Assembly: GCA_011634665.1 (NCBI GenBank)
Contig: WAEK01000007.1
Location: 1-42,500 of the forward strand
DNA from: Mortierella sp. BCC40632
Lineage: Eukaryota; Mortierellomycota; Mortierellomycetes; Mortierellales; Mortierellaceae
Direction: 5' to 3'
DNA: 42,500 bases
Both the position numbers and the translations under genes were made by a program. Shown in pieces: positions 1 to 10,300 of the stretch (the stretch's first letter is position 1; every line of letters starts with the position of its first letter). The notes under the pieces are model-generated. The model worked only from the letters and a program-made list of their open reading frames with translations. It ran no database searches and had not been told where the DNA came from.

Positions 1-4
1 GACC

Positions 5-1261
5 TCAAAGGTTGGGCGGGGTGGGTGCTGATGGTCGATACTGTGACATTTCCGTAGGTTGGAGAAGAGATGAGGGGAGTCTAGGGTGGTAGCCCATGGT
101 CAAGAAGAAGGGCGAGTATCCAGTGGTAGGGTTGACCGAGTTGTTGTATGCAAATTCGGCAGCAGACAAAAAGAGGTCCCAGTTGGTCTGCTTTTGATCG
201 ACAAATGCTCGTAGTATTGATGAGAGTGTCCTAATTGCTCGCTCCGACTGTCCATCTGTCTGGGGGTGGAAAGCTGTCGACATAGCCAACTTAACATTCA
301 TGAGCTTGTGCAGTTCCTGCCAGAAGTGACTGCAGAACTTGGTGTCGCGGTCTGAGACAATGGTCGTAGGCATCCCGTGTAGTCTGAATATATTGTCGAA
401 AAATATCCTTGCAGTGTCGGCTGCTGTATCCGTAGTCTTACAAGGGGCAAAGTGGACTTGCTTCGACAATTTATCAACAAATACTGCGATTGCGTCATAT
501 CCTCGAGGAGTCTTGGGTAGATTAACTGCAAAGTCCATTGTCACGGTTTCCCATCGTTGTCCGGGTACTGTCAAGGGTTGGAGTAGTCCTACTGGTCGAT
601 GGTTGCTAGGCTTATTGCGCTGACAGCTCTCACACGATTGCACATAAAGCCTGGTGTCCCTCGCGATCTTGGGCCAGAAGGCAATCCTTCTTATCTTGTC
701 ATATGTCTTGTCGAATCCCAAGTGTCCTGCTATGGCAGAGTCGTGGGCATCATGCAATAGATCGAGACGAATGTCAGCTTTGCGAGGAATACATAGCAAG
801 GTGTCACCCCGGCGTAAAACATAAAGCAAATCCTTCTTCAGATGGTAGCGTGGGGGTGGACTTCCCTGGAGGCAGCTTTCATAGATCGACTTCAGACAAG
901 GATCGGTCATATAGCCTTCTATCAGGCGCTGCCTAATACCTGGGTCAAGCGAGACCTCCACTGAATTAATTGTACAGGGCGGGTCATTTTTTAGATCGGG
1001 GCGTCGTGATAGAGCATCAGGAACAATGTTGTCGGCTCCACGCTTATAGCGGAATTGGAAATCATACTCTTGTAATAGCTCCATCCATCGGGCCTGTCTT
1101 TTGGTGAGTTTGGGCTGGGTTGGAAAGTGGCGGAGAGTGGCGTGATCGGTGTTGACAGTGAACTTCTTTCCATCCAAATAATAGCGCCAAGTTCTAAGTG
1201 CATGGACAACGGCCAATAGCTCCTGTTCATGTGTTGGATAATTGCGTTCGGCAGAGTTCAT
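5..1261 (-). pseudogene. Element A RNase H C-terminus and integrase fragment
   Basis: This is a pol fragment of a Gypsy element. The first ~90 residues are the end of the RNase H domain (YPTHEQELLAVVHALRTWRYY, then NTDHATLRHF, ending PDALSRR). Next come the integrase HHCC zinc finger (HDSAIAGHLGF followed by CESCQRNK) and the integrase core with the D,D,E triad, seen as VTMDFAVNLP, IVSDRDTKF and DGQSERAIR. It is the same polyprotein as 1258-1823 but lies one frame away. A base appears to be missing near 1311-1315 in a run of A (minus strand), because the preceding frame reads into nonsense there. The frame stops at position 5 soon after the integrase core, so any C-terminal integrase tail lies outside or is frameshifted. 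Confidence 0.88.
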
Positions 1262-1823
1262 TTTCTTTGAGGTGAAGGCAACTGGTCTCCATTGTCCTGA
1301 ATCGTCCTTTTGAGTAATACGGCTGCCACGGCGAATCCAGAAGCGTCAGTTTCCACAATGGTTGCGCGATCAGGGTCGTAAATAATGAGAACTGGTGCTT
1401 TAGTCATGACGTCTTTGAGCGAGAGGAAAGCCTTGTTCTCCTCATCTCCCCACTTGAACGGTTTTCCTTCTCCGAGTAGTGCTGTTAGTGGTAGAGCAAT
1501 GTCAGCAAACCCTTTGATGTATTGCTGATAAAACTGAGCAAGACCAATGAACTGTTGTACGTCTTTCTGCTTCTCAGGGGTAGGCCATTCCTGGATAGCC
1601 TTGATCAAACCACCGTTGGGCTTGATACCGTCCTTGGAGATGATATGGCCGAGGAACTCGGTCTCTTCTTGAAGGAATGAACATTTGCTGAGCTTTGCAT
1701 AAAGTCTATTCTTGCGGAGTAATTCAAGGACTTTTCGGATGTGTTCTAGGTGGTCTTCTTTTGTCTTGGAGAATATTAGAATGTCGTCAAGATAAATAAC
1801 AATGCATTTGTCGAGAAGTGGGT
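1258..1823 (-). pseudogene. Element A reverse transcriptase C-terminal half and RNase H start
   Basis: The fragment opens with the catalytic RT motif VIYLDDILIFS, continues through the thumb region (FLGHIISKDGIKPN, then the FIGLAQFYQQYIKGFA connection) and ends in the RNase H start (ETDASGFAVAAVL). The first few codons at 1824-1836 belong to the inserted LTR of element B and are not part of the gene. The upstream RT half is 14.8 kb away at 16597-17623. The two halves join without gap at Met-Asp-Pro / Leu-Leu-Asp. A frameshift near 1313 separates it from the integrase fragment. Confidence 0.88.
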
Positions 1824-2534
1824 TGCAGTGTAGCATTTACGATCCCTAGTCTTCCAGGCTAGGGATATAAAAGTAGCCTTCCCCTCCCCCCTGTAATAAA
1901 GTCAGCTTTCTTTCCTCTGTCCCTCAAGTCCATTTGCTTTAGCAACTGTCCCTGTCGCGCTGTCCCCAAGGTATTGACCGAGCCCAAGACCTCGATCAAG
2001 ATCATGATCTATTATCTTTTCACTCTCCCATACTAAATCAGTCCTCATCTCCAGCTACCCTGAACAGATCTGCAGTATTGACTCCTCGATTCCTTTTTGA
2101 AAGAAAAGGCAGGACTCAAGAGCCATTTCCCATTAACGGTGCTATCCCAGCTGTAAGTATGAGACTCGGTGAAAAGTAAAAGATCGGACGAAGACTGCTC
2201 CCTGAATGGCTCTCCTTCGGTGGCCATTCTTGCAAGATTCCTTTGATCAACATGCGAGGACTTTACGGACCCATCCCAGTTTGATCCGCATTGGATTCAT
2301 GCCTCAAGATCCCGTTTATTGATAGCTATCTCCGTCCTCCCTTTATGCATTCATAGAATAGTTAGAGTCGAAGGCGATCCCCTCATAGTTGTCGCTGTCT
2401 CCCAGTCCCTACTGTAGTCTTCCGTACCTGTCCTTTGTAAGTCTTCAGTACATCTTCACTTGGTCCGTATTTCTATGATAGAAAAGAAGAGTAGTTATTG
2501 ATTAGAAGCATCTGTCCTTAGACTCTACGCGGCA
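1824..2534 (+). repeat. Element B 5' LTR
   Basis: This 711-bp direct repeat is nearly identical to 15883-16592. It begins TGCAGTGTAGC and ends CTACGCGGCA, so it has TG...CA ends, and is flanked outside by GGGT (1820-1823). Its start carries a short palindrome, CCCTAG tcttccagg CTAGGG, immediately followed by the TATA box TATAAAAG (about 1866-1873) and an AATAAA signal (about 1896). The few differences from the partner LTR are homopolymer lengths, which points to a recent insertion. Confidence 0.93.
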
Positions 2535-2543
2535 CCACTTCGT

Positions 2544-2565
2544 TGGTGGAGAACCTGGGCAATCG
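2544..2565 (+). promoter_or_regulatory. Candidate tRNA primer-binding site of element B
   Basis: Nine bases after the 5' LTR the sequence starts TGGTGGAGAACC. Its reverse complement ends in CCA and contains a CGATT segment where a tRNA T-loop would be, so it could pair with the 3' end of a tRNA. Which tRNA is not known. The position agrees with a retrotransposon primer-binding site; the identity is an inference. Confidence 0.4.
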
Positions 2566-2625
2566 TAAATCGTCCATCATAAAAAAAAAAAAAAATCAAG
2601 GAAACAATCTTTTTTGTCCCCACCG

Positions 2626-2778
2626 ATGAACCCCATGCAACCCCACGTGCCTGAGCCGGAATCGGCAGAAACTCGAATGCTTGCCATGTTGGAGCAGATT
2701 CGACAATCGCAAGAAGACAGTAATAGAAGAATGGATCGATTGGAGTCTGATCTTTCTTCCCTTCGTAAAAGGCCCTAG
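2626..2778 (+). CDS. Short leader ORF of element B (possible gag N-terminus)
   Basis: This 50-codon frame runs from ATG at 2626 to TAG at 2776. It is rich in Glu, Arg and Ser, with a helical, probably coiled-coil stretch (MLAMLEQIRQSQEDSNRRMD). This kind of N-terminal coiled coil is common in Gypsy gag proteins. It is separated from the capsid region by a stop and a change of frame, so it is probably the detached start of gag rather than a separate gene. Confidence 0.45.
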   Translation: MNPMQPHVPEPESAETRMLAMLEQIRQSQEDSNRRMDRLESDLSSLRKRP

Positions 2779-2929
2779 CGGTGATTTTTCAACAATGGCG
2801 TGAGAAACCGCAGAGCTCGACTGAATCGCATGAGACTAGTGGAGATGAGTCATCGTTGAGCAATATGTCAAGGACCTCCCGACTTGGCGCCACGCCGCGC
2901 CCACCCGCGGAGTTAGGAGCCACTACGCC

Positions 2930-3965
2930 TCAAATGGTAACCGAGGCAAAAACAAAAGAATCTTCCATGGTCGGAAGTTCGATCCCAAGGCCGACAACAT
3001 AGACGAATGGGTAGATTATTTCAGAGCCTATCTGGAGTCCAACATTTGGGATTTGCCAGTGAACTTGCGCAACACCATTGCCATGAGGATGCTGGGGCAG
3101 GCTCTCGTCGGTACCACTGAACAATACTGGTTTGCGGAGATTCGGAAGGTGAAAAGCGATTGCATGGAAGTGTTGGACGAGCTTGAAGAGAATTTTTATG
3201 CCGGATCACATCCGTTACCGCGTAGGTACTATCGAAGACGTACGTGCATGCAAGCAAGAAGGCGACGAGACCACTAGAGTATACCTACTCCGATTCGGGC
3301 GTGCAATCGCCCGCCATCGAAAAGCCATGAAGAAGAAGAGACATGTCGTTGATGAGCAACAATTGATCCAGGCCCTGTATGCGGGCATCAAATCGAAAAG
3401 ATATCGCAAAAGCAGGTGAAGTCCACCAAGACCATTGACCAGGCTCTCAATGAAGCTAGGAAAGCTGCTCAAGTCGAGAGCCATTGGGCTTGCCTAAGGG
3501 AGGACGATGGAAGTGTACGAGCCCCTGCCGAAAAAAAATCCAGCCATGTCGCCTATGGTCTCCAGGGCAGCCAAGGTCGAAGAGGAGTCGTCTCCGATCC
3601 CTGAAGTAAAGAATAGCGAACTGGATAGTTTAACCAAGGCCGTGAATGAACTCCGGATCATGATCAACAGGCAACAGCAGCCTCCCAACAATCAGCCTCG
3701 AGCTCCAGGACCTTCCCGCATGCGTCCAAAACGTCCCTTGAGCGAGATCGAGTGTTTCAATTGCCGTCAAATGGGACACTATTCGAATGACTGCCCTGAA
3801 CCTCGAAGCAGGCGAACCATGTTGGCACAGATGGAATATTTCAACGAAGAAGACGTTCCGTATGACGAGTCGCTTGTCGGTAGCGTATTCTTGACCGAAG
3901 AAGAGTTCCGTGAATACTCCTACGAGCAAGATAAACGGGAGCAGGATTTTCCCATGGGATGGTGA
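2930..3965 (+). pseudogene. Element B gag (capsid and zinc-knuckle nucleocapsid), frameshifted
   Basis: The capsid-like part starts near 2970 (KFDPKADNIDEWVDYFRAYL) and reads to about 3215 in one frame. It then continues in another (IEDVRACKQEGDETTRVYLL, a retrotransposon-gag-like stretch) to 3419. A third frame, 3507-3965, holds the nucleocapsid with one zinc knuckle CX2CX4HX4C (CFNCRQMGHYSNDC), followed by an acidic tail. At least two indels separate these blocks. The nucleocapsid stop TGA (3963-3965) overlaps the ATG of the next frame (3959) as ATGGTGA. The overlap could be a natural gag/pro junction or another indel. Confidence 0.75.
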
Positions 3966-5326
3966 GCCACGGTCAGCCTCACTATCCGAATGAAAACCGA
4001 CCGCCAGATCAACGATACACTTTCGCCACAGTAAAGCCGAGTGCCGGAAGAATACAGAAACGCCTCGAAGTGCCATCCCCGAGGAAGAAAATGTTGCCGT
4101 TCACATCGGCAGCATTGAGGCAAGACCAGGTGTCTCGACTAGCCAGAGCAGCATCGCAAAATCCATTGGGACCATCAAAGGATGCTCCTCCAAAAATAGG
4201 TGTCCCCACTCCATCCTTGAAAAAACCCTCATTCGTCGGGGCAGCAGCCCCTCCTATTACAGTGGATCCTTCGCTTGTCGGGACTATGGCTCAGCCAGCA
4301 ACGATGGATCCGAACATTGTCGAGGATATTGTGAGGCGATCTTACGATAAAGACGATGTTGAGATGGATTCGGCGGAAGAGGAGGTTGCCAGCGAACATC
4401 CTCGAAGCAGGGTGAAGTTCGTAGAAGTGCCTACAGCGCGGCCTATTGCCAAACGTCGAAGCGCCCGCCTGCACAAGGGAGTTGCAACAAGCACAAATAA
4501 GACCGAGGAAAAGAAGAAGCCGATCCAGGGTCTTAGAAAAAAATCCGAACCTGCCCCTGTAGCGATCGTTCCAAGGCCAGGAGAAAAAGCCACGTCCCAG
4601 AGCGCTGTCGAAGCAAAAGCAAGAATACGGTCCCTCCCAGCCCCAGTGAAACTGACGCTAGGACGTACTCCCTTCGACATTGAAGCTTGCCTCCAGGCCA
4701 CGATGGTCGAAAACCTGTCTATTGCAGACCTGATCGGCATCAGCCCTCATATTCGTCGTATGTTGGGAAAGTCTTTGAAAACAATCCCGCAAGAAAAACG
4801 ATCGTACCTAATCCGTCAGCATCCTTCGCTGCGGCTCACGCTTGAAGAGGAAGACTATCGCACTTTTCTAGTAAAGAGCGAAGTGTCGGATTTCAACACC
4901 CATTGTTTCCCTGCATCGGTGTTAAATGAGCCAGTCAAACCATTGCTTGACGGGGGATCCTGCGTGAATGTGATAAGTCGGAAGTTCCTGGAGAAAGCGG
5001 GCGTCTCAAATGTATCGCCCCATTCATCCATCTCGATCAAGGGCATTAGTGGAAGGGCCCTAGTGAGAGGCGAAGTATCAGATGTCCCGCTGAATGTCGA
5101 AGGAATACTGATTCCGATTGGATGTGTTATCATGGACGACCCACCGTTTGACATACTCCTAGGAAGAGCCTTCATGGAAAAATGCGAGGCACCACCGATT
5201 GGACTACTGGGAAATATATCTTCCATATGCATAATCGCCGGATCGAGGTTGACGCAGTTAGTGGATCCTCCCTCGGATTGTCAAGATAGGAGCGACAGCA
5301 GAAGACGAGAGTGTCGAAGAAATTGA
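3959..5326 (+). pseudogene. Element B protease-containing region
   Basis: This 455-codon frame has a long, charged, low-complexity N-terminal two thirds (Lys/Glu/Pro rich, possibly a linker or extended gag). A retropepsin-like domain follows in the last ~150 residues: KPLLDGGSCVNVISRKFLEKAG as active-site loop, and later DDPPFDILLGRAFMEK as the conserved ILG flap-end motif. The active site is D-G-G rather than the usual D-S/T-G. The frame runs out just after the protease. An acidic stretch in the frame of the following RT shows that the two were once continuous, with a 1-bp shift near 5281. Confidence 0.7.
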
Positions 5327-5357
5327 CACTGATGAGAGCGACTTCTCAGATAGTGTC

Positions 5358-7088
5358 TTGTCAGATACGACGGACGAAGGCGAGGACTCTGAAAGTGATG
5401 GGGAAGAGAACCCGCAAGTGCTCCTAATGAACGCCCTCCTGGACGAAGAATATCCTGATCTCCAAGAAATCACCATGCAGGAATTGGTTCAAGAGGATAT
5501 TCAGGGGAATGTTGCATCGGTATTCTTGATGGTACGAGTACCTGTCACCCCCGACCTGCCGGACGTGCTCTTAGCCAGTCAGACAGAGGATGCCAAGGAT
5601 CTGTTTCAGCCCGACTTTGTGAATAATCAGTATGGGTTCTGCCTGGAAGCTCCAAAATGCCGAAATATTTTGTCTGATACTCCTGTCAAATTACTGCCTG
5701 GTTTGGAGGAGCGAAAAGTATATGTCGGGGACCTTCCTGAAGTCGACAAGCATATCCCAAGGATTACTGAAATATTCCAACGGCATAAGGAATGCTTTCC
5801 TCTGCCGGGCGAAATGTCTCGTACGTTGAGGGTGGACAAATTGCACTCACCAGCAGAGTTTCACATTGATCCGGAGGTGCCACTCCCCAAGGCATACGCA
5901 AAGAAGTATTCACCAGAGCAGGTACGCGTCTTGAACGAATATGTCGAGACGATGGTCAAGGCTGATAAAATGCGGAAGTCGAATAGTCCAGTCTCTTGCA
6001 ACCCATTGCTGGTAAGCAAGAAAGATGGGTCTTATCGGGTTTGCGTGAATTTTATACCCGTCAACAAGATGATCCGACCAATGGCCTGGCCCATCCCCGA
6101 CCCCATGACGGAGATATACAAGTTGCAGGGATGCGATTGGCTATCGTTCTGGGATTGCAAAGACGGCTACCTTCAATCACCTATCGCCGAAAAGTGTCGT
6201 TATCTCACGGCAGTCGCATTCCCCCAAGGCCTCTGGGAATATAAAGTGTTGCCTATGGGATTGTCTGATTCCATGCAATGGTATATCCGGCATATGTACG
6301 AGGTGTTCGACACGCCGATTTTGAAGGAGAATTTAGCCACCTTTGTAGACGACATGGCTTTAGGCACCCTAGGCATCGACAATCATTTGGACAGTTTGGA
6401 ACAGGCACTCTCCCGGATGGAAGAGTACAATGGATCATTCTCGGGAGCTAAGTCGGGTTTTTTGGTGAAGCAAAGGGAATTCCTAGGCAGAGTCGTCAAT
6501 GGAAATACCATCAGCGCCGATCCGAAGAAACTGGCAAAGATACAATACTGGCCAACCCCACGAAATGTGAAGGACCTCCGAGGTTTCATTGGCTTCGCAT
6601 TGTTCATGGGTGATTTCGTTTCCTGCTTCGCTGAGAAAGCCCTCCCGCTATTTGAGTTGTATCGCTTCGACAAGAAACCACTCAAATTCGTTCAAGCCTG
6701 GAACGCGGATAGGAAGTATGCTCGATCGTTCGAAGAAGTACAACAAGCTCTGTTGCACTCGCCGATCCTGATCATGATAGATCACCGTAGGCCAGTGATC
6801 GCCTCAGCCGACACCTCCGGACATGCAACGGGATATGTCCTGGCCCATGCCGCGGATCTGCTAGATGACGACAACATCTCGATCAAGACCCGATACCGGC
6901 CCATAGTGTTTGGGAGTCGGAAGTTGTCGAGCCCGGAGACGCGCTACTCAGCCACGGAGAGAGAACTTCTAGGGTTGGCATACTGTTTGAAAAAAAATGA
7001 ACATCTGTTGTCCGGCAAACGAATCCATGTCTTTATCGATCACAGGGCATTATTGTATCTGCATAATTTGCAGCACCGCAATGGACGC
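5358..7088 (+). pseudogene. Element B reverse transcriptase and RNase H, cut by element C
   Basis: The frame encodes an acidic N-terminal linker and an RT domain: NPLLVSKKDGSYRVCVNF, then DPMTEIYKLQGCDWLSFWD, the GLSDSMQWYI region and the catalytic FVDDMALGT. The RNase H domain follows (ASADTSGHATGYVLAH, ETRYSATERELLGLAYCL, FIDHRALLYLHNLQHRNGR). Both catalytic Asp of the RT are present, although the motif is FVDD rather than YLDD or YVDD. Coding sequence stops at 7088, where element C inserted after Asn-Gly-Arg. It resumes at 14168 with Leu-Thr-Arg-Trp. Codons from 7089 to 7247 are LTR sequence. It is divergent from the RTs of A and C, so it is a separate Gypsy lineage. Confidence 0.88.
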
Positions 7089-7345
7089 TGTCAGGAACTG
7101 ACACTGGGACCAAGGGAGGATGGGGGGAAATGGAGGAGGGGCAGACAAGGCAGGTATTCAGGAAAGAAGGTTTTATTTCTGGATGCTGGTTACTGGTGGG
7201 GGAGAAAGGAACTACTTATACTAGATGATTGGGCTGTGTTTCAGTGAGTCATACTGACTAACTACTGCGGGTGGCTTCTGTGGTGGCGAACAACAGTCAA
7301 TCTCATTTGACCATTGGCTCTTGATACGCGGTGGTTGTCGTGACA
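7089..7345 (-). repeat. Element C LTR (3' LTR in element orientation)
   Basis: This 257-bp LTR begins TGTCAGGAAC and ends GTCGTGACA on the plus strand. Its partner is 13908-14162. The host duplication GACGC is at 7084-7088 and 14163-14167. The element is read on the minus strand, with a TATAAG box in that orientation near 7212. The two LTRs differ only by a few short indels in the first 60 bases. Confidence 0.93.
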
Positions 7346-7356
7346 ACCCCCCCTTC
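7346..7356 (-). other. Element C polypurine tract
   Basis: On the minus strand the bases between the integrase stop codon and the 3' LTR read GAAGGGGGGGT. This is a purine run in the position of the plus-strand primer of a retrotransposon. Confidence 0.6.
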
Positions 7357-8485
7357 TACGGCTGAACTCCGTGAAGCAAGGGGCCAGGCTTGTCAGGGTA
7401 TTTTCGGTGAAACTCGGACACGACATCGGGAGAGTGCTCGAGGAAGCTAGCGGGCTCCCAGGATCTTTCGGAGATCGGGAAGTCTTTCCAGTGGACTCGA
7501 TAGTGCAAGGAGCCGTTGGTATACTTGGAGTCAAGGATCTCCTCAACTTCCCATTCTTCTTCGCCAGCTACCATGACTGGTGGCTGGGGCCTTGGGGTGC
7601 GGTCAGGGATCAGATCAGGCTTCCATTCTTCTAGCAGACTGACGTGGAAAACGGGATGGATCTTCATGGACTTGGGTAGGTCAAGGCGGAAAGAGCGGTT
7701 TCCAATTTGCTCGAGGATCGCGAAAGGTCCCAAGCGTTTGAAATCCAGCTTCTTGCAAGGGCGATCGGTGCGGAGGTTCTTGGCGTTGAGCCAGACCTTA
7801 TCTCCAATCTTGAACGGGGGCTGGGGGAGGACACCTTTGTCGTAGTGTTTCGCATGGGACTCGAGGGCACTCTGGATGTTGAACTTCAACTCAGAGTGGA
7901 GGTCTTTCAGGGACTGGACACGGTCTTTGATGGAGGAACCGTCGGATGATCGGGGGACGACAACGGAGAATTTCGGGTGGTGCCCATAATTTGCAAAGAA
8001 TGGACTGACTTGGGTGGAGCTGTGAGTGGCGTTGTTGTAGGAGAACTCGGCAATAGGAAGAAGGGTACTCCAGTTAGTCTGTTGGTAATCAACATAGCAT
8101 CGAAGGTATTGTTCAAGAACGGAATTAACTCTTTCGGTCTGGCCGTCAGCCTGGGGGTGGTAAGCAGTCGAGAGTTTCTGTTCGATGTTCAGAGCCTTGA
8201 AGATACCCTTTGTGAGGCGGGAGGTGAAAGTAGTGCCGCGATCGGATACGACGTCATCAGGGAGGCCATGGCTCGAGAAGATCCTTTTCATGAATAGCTG
8301 GATGGTCTCTTCAGCATCTACCTCGTTCGTGGTTGGTTCAAAGTGGGCCATTTTGGTAAAGCGGTCGACGAACACGCAAATAGCCGTAAAGCCCTTGGAC
8401 TCAGGTAGCTGGGTGATGAAGTCGACCGAGATAGATGACCATGGCTGGTCTGGGACAGGCTGGGGGCTCAGGAGACCATAGGGCT
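7356..8485 (-). pseudogene. Element C integrase core with C-terminal chromodomain
   Basis: This is the second half of a chromovirus integrase. The core carries the D,D,E triad: SVDFITQLPES (near 8425), VVSDRGTTFTS and DGQTERVNSV. The GPF/Y-type region follows (KRLGPFAILEQIGNRSFRLDL). The last ~60 residues form a chromodomain: EWEVEEILDSKYTNGSLHYR, then VHWKDFPISERSWEPASFL. Aromatic cage-type residues are visible. Chromodomains of chromoviruses bind histone marks and direct integration to heterochromatin. The frame ends at TAG (7356-7358) directly before the polypurine tract. At 8485 it is cut by Tc1 element D1. The N-terminal zinc-finger half lies beyond it at 10120-10300. Confidence 0.9.
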
Positions 8486-8487
8486 TA

Positions 8488-10117
8488 CAGTTGGCGCCAA
8501 AATGGTTTCAATGTTTTCAGAAATTTCGCTTTTTCTAATTTTCTCGTTTATTCTTTCTTTCTCTTTCATATTCAATTCTAATAGAAAGGAAAGTCTTATC
8601 AATGGTGGACCCGAGAAATAAGAAAGCGGGCCTTTATCACTTCACATGAGCGAGCTATGCCGCCTCCAATGTTGTCGTCTCATAGAAACCATTTTGCCAC
8701 TAGTCCGGGAAAATTCTTCAATACCTCGTATTCCCCCCTTTCGCTTTCAACACGGCCTCTACTCTTCGTGGCATCGACTCATAGAGCTTGTCAATCATAT
8801 CCTGTGGTATCAGCTCCCATTCCTCCAGCACCATATCCCACAATTCATGAACACTCGTAGGCCGCTTCTCTCGTTGACCAATCTGAACCTTCAGCTTGTC
8901 CCCAAACATGCTCGATTGGATTTAAATCTGCTGATTGTGCAGGCCATCGAAGAACCTCAATATCCTGATCCTCCAGGTACTTGGTTGTTGCTTTGGCTTT
9001 GTGTTTGGGGTCGTTGTCGTGCTGAAAAATGAAGTCATTTTTCCGAGATCATAATACTCGAGACTTTCTTTCAATGTTGTGTCGAGAATATTGATGTAAT
9101 CCTCCTTTTTCATAGTTCCTTCATAGATCTGACAGCCATAGCCAAGTCCCTTGGACGTCATACAGCCCCAGAACATCAAGGATCCACCTCCATGCTTGAC
9201 AGTAGGTTGAAGATGAAATGGTTGAACCGGATCGCCTGGCTTAGCCCAGTAATATTGTATCCCGTCCGAGTTCCAGATGTTTATCTTTGTTTCATCTGAG
9301 AATACCACTCGCTTCCAGTCATCGATGGTCCAATTTTTATGACCTCTTGCCCCCTCCAACCGCGCTTGCTTGTGTCGCTTACTAAGGAAAGGCTTTTTGA
9401 CTTTTTTTCTTCGCTTGAAAGCCGATCTCCCTGAGGTTGCGAAGGACTGATCTGTACGAGATAACTGTCCCTTCACCATTGAGGCTCTTGTGGACCTGCT
9501 TGCTAGTCTTCAACATGCCGGAAAGTAACTTTCTGTTGAGATCATTCTTGGAGCGAGCCGAGAGAATTCTTGGTCTTCCTGTTGGTTGCCTTTGTAGAGT
9601 AGGTAAATGCTTGGTTCGGATCCTTGAAACAGAAGCAGGGCTGACTGATAATCGTCTAGCGACATTCTTGACGGAGTAGCCTGCTTTTAGCTGGCTTATG
9701 ATAGAGTTTTGAGTGTCTTCTTTCGTTTTTTCATGATGGAGGAATATCGACCATTTTTTCGAGCGATTGCACCCGTATTTTTATATCAAACTTGTCAAGA
9801 TCTATTCATCTTCTTTTAATCTCTCTGACTGACTGTAGATATAAGACAAACGATTGTGAAAAAAAGAGATGAAATAGCAATAAATATAAATGGCGTGCCC
9901 AAGTGGCGAAATGGTTCCAATATCTAGCTTCAACAATTTACCTCATAGCACGCCTTTCTGACAACATATTGAAAATCTGTTTACACTGTCGTGAACAAGG
10001 CATTCTGGGTATTGTTTTCAATCTAAGCAACAAGGTGCATTTACATATTCTCGATGGGTAGAAAATTGGTAAAATATGAAAATTTGAGAATTATTGAAAC
10101 CATTTTGGCGCCCACTG
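8488..10117 (-). mobile_element. Tc1-like DNA transposon D1
   Basis: This 1630-bp element is bounded by terminal inverted repeats. The left end is CAGTTGGCGCCAAAATGG and the right end is its complement with one mismatch, about 25 bp long. It is flanked by the TA duplications typical of Tc1/mariner elements (8486-8487 and 10118-10119). Removing it restores the integrase frame of element C (Ser-His-His / Lys-Pro-Tyr). The single transposase gene is on the minus strand. It is nearly identical to D2. Confidence 0.95.
8718..9734 (-). pseudogene. Tc1 transposase of D1, frameshifted
   Basis: The gene region spans about 339 codons from ATG at 9734 to TGA at 8718, the usual length for Tc1 transposases. 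Visible parts are an N-terminal helix-turn-helix region (SVKNVARRLSVSPASVSRI), the first catalytic Asp in VVFSDETKI, the GGGSLMFWGCM segment and the C-terminal third catalytic position in [10 protein letters not shown] (DD34E type). Frame breaks are seen near the start, at the A-run about 9405-9412, near 9026-9035 just before the second catalytic Asp, and at a G-run near 8905. The breaks differ in position from most of those in D2. Confidence 0.85.
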
Positions 10118-10119
10118 TA

Positions 10120-10300
10120 TGGTGACTGGACTTGCTACGCTGGCAGATGTCGCATCCGCCTACATAGTCCTTGACGTACTTTCGGAGGCCTGGCCAGTGA
10201 AATGTTCTTGCTACTAGATCGAATGTCTTTGCAATGCCAAAATGGCCCGTGGTCAAGGAGTCGTGACATTCGGTCAGGATGGCTTTCTTAATGCTGGGAA
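10120..10300 (-). pseudogene. Element C integrase zinc-finger segment
   Basis: This is the HHCC finger of the C integrase. The sequence TTGHFGIAKTFDLVARTFHW is followed by YVGGCDICQRSKSSHH. The segment is cut on its downstream side by Tc1 D1 at 10119. A frame change near 10260 separates it from the RNase H frame. It continues at 8485 with PYGLLSPQPVPDQPW. Confidence 0.82.

Larger units (their letters stand above)
1..1823 (-). mobile_element. Ty3/Gypsy element A, 3' part (RT C-terminus, RNase H, integrase)
   Basis: This is the downstream part of a Gypsy-type retrotransposon read on the minus strand, and it runs off the left edge. Its upstream part is at 16593-18923. The reverse transcriptase stops at the palm-domain Met-Asp-Pro at 16597 and resumes with Leu-Leu-Asp-Lys at 1822, so element B inserted inside the RT gene. 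The 4-bp duplication GGGT is at 1820-1823 and 16593-16596. The 3' LTR of A is outside the window. Confidence 0.9.

Noticed and set aside
2045..2227. 60-codon minus-strand frame repeated at 16097-16285
   Set aside because: It lies in the element B LTR antisense to the element. The two copies diverge in frame at a T run.
9892..9954. GGCGTGC ... GCACGCC stem with an A-box-like TGGCGAAATGG, resembling a tRNA; repeated in D2
   Set aside because: Only 63 bases between the stem ends, with no T-arm or GGTTCGA B-box. It lies within the non-coding end of a Tc1 element.
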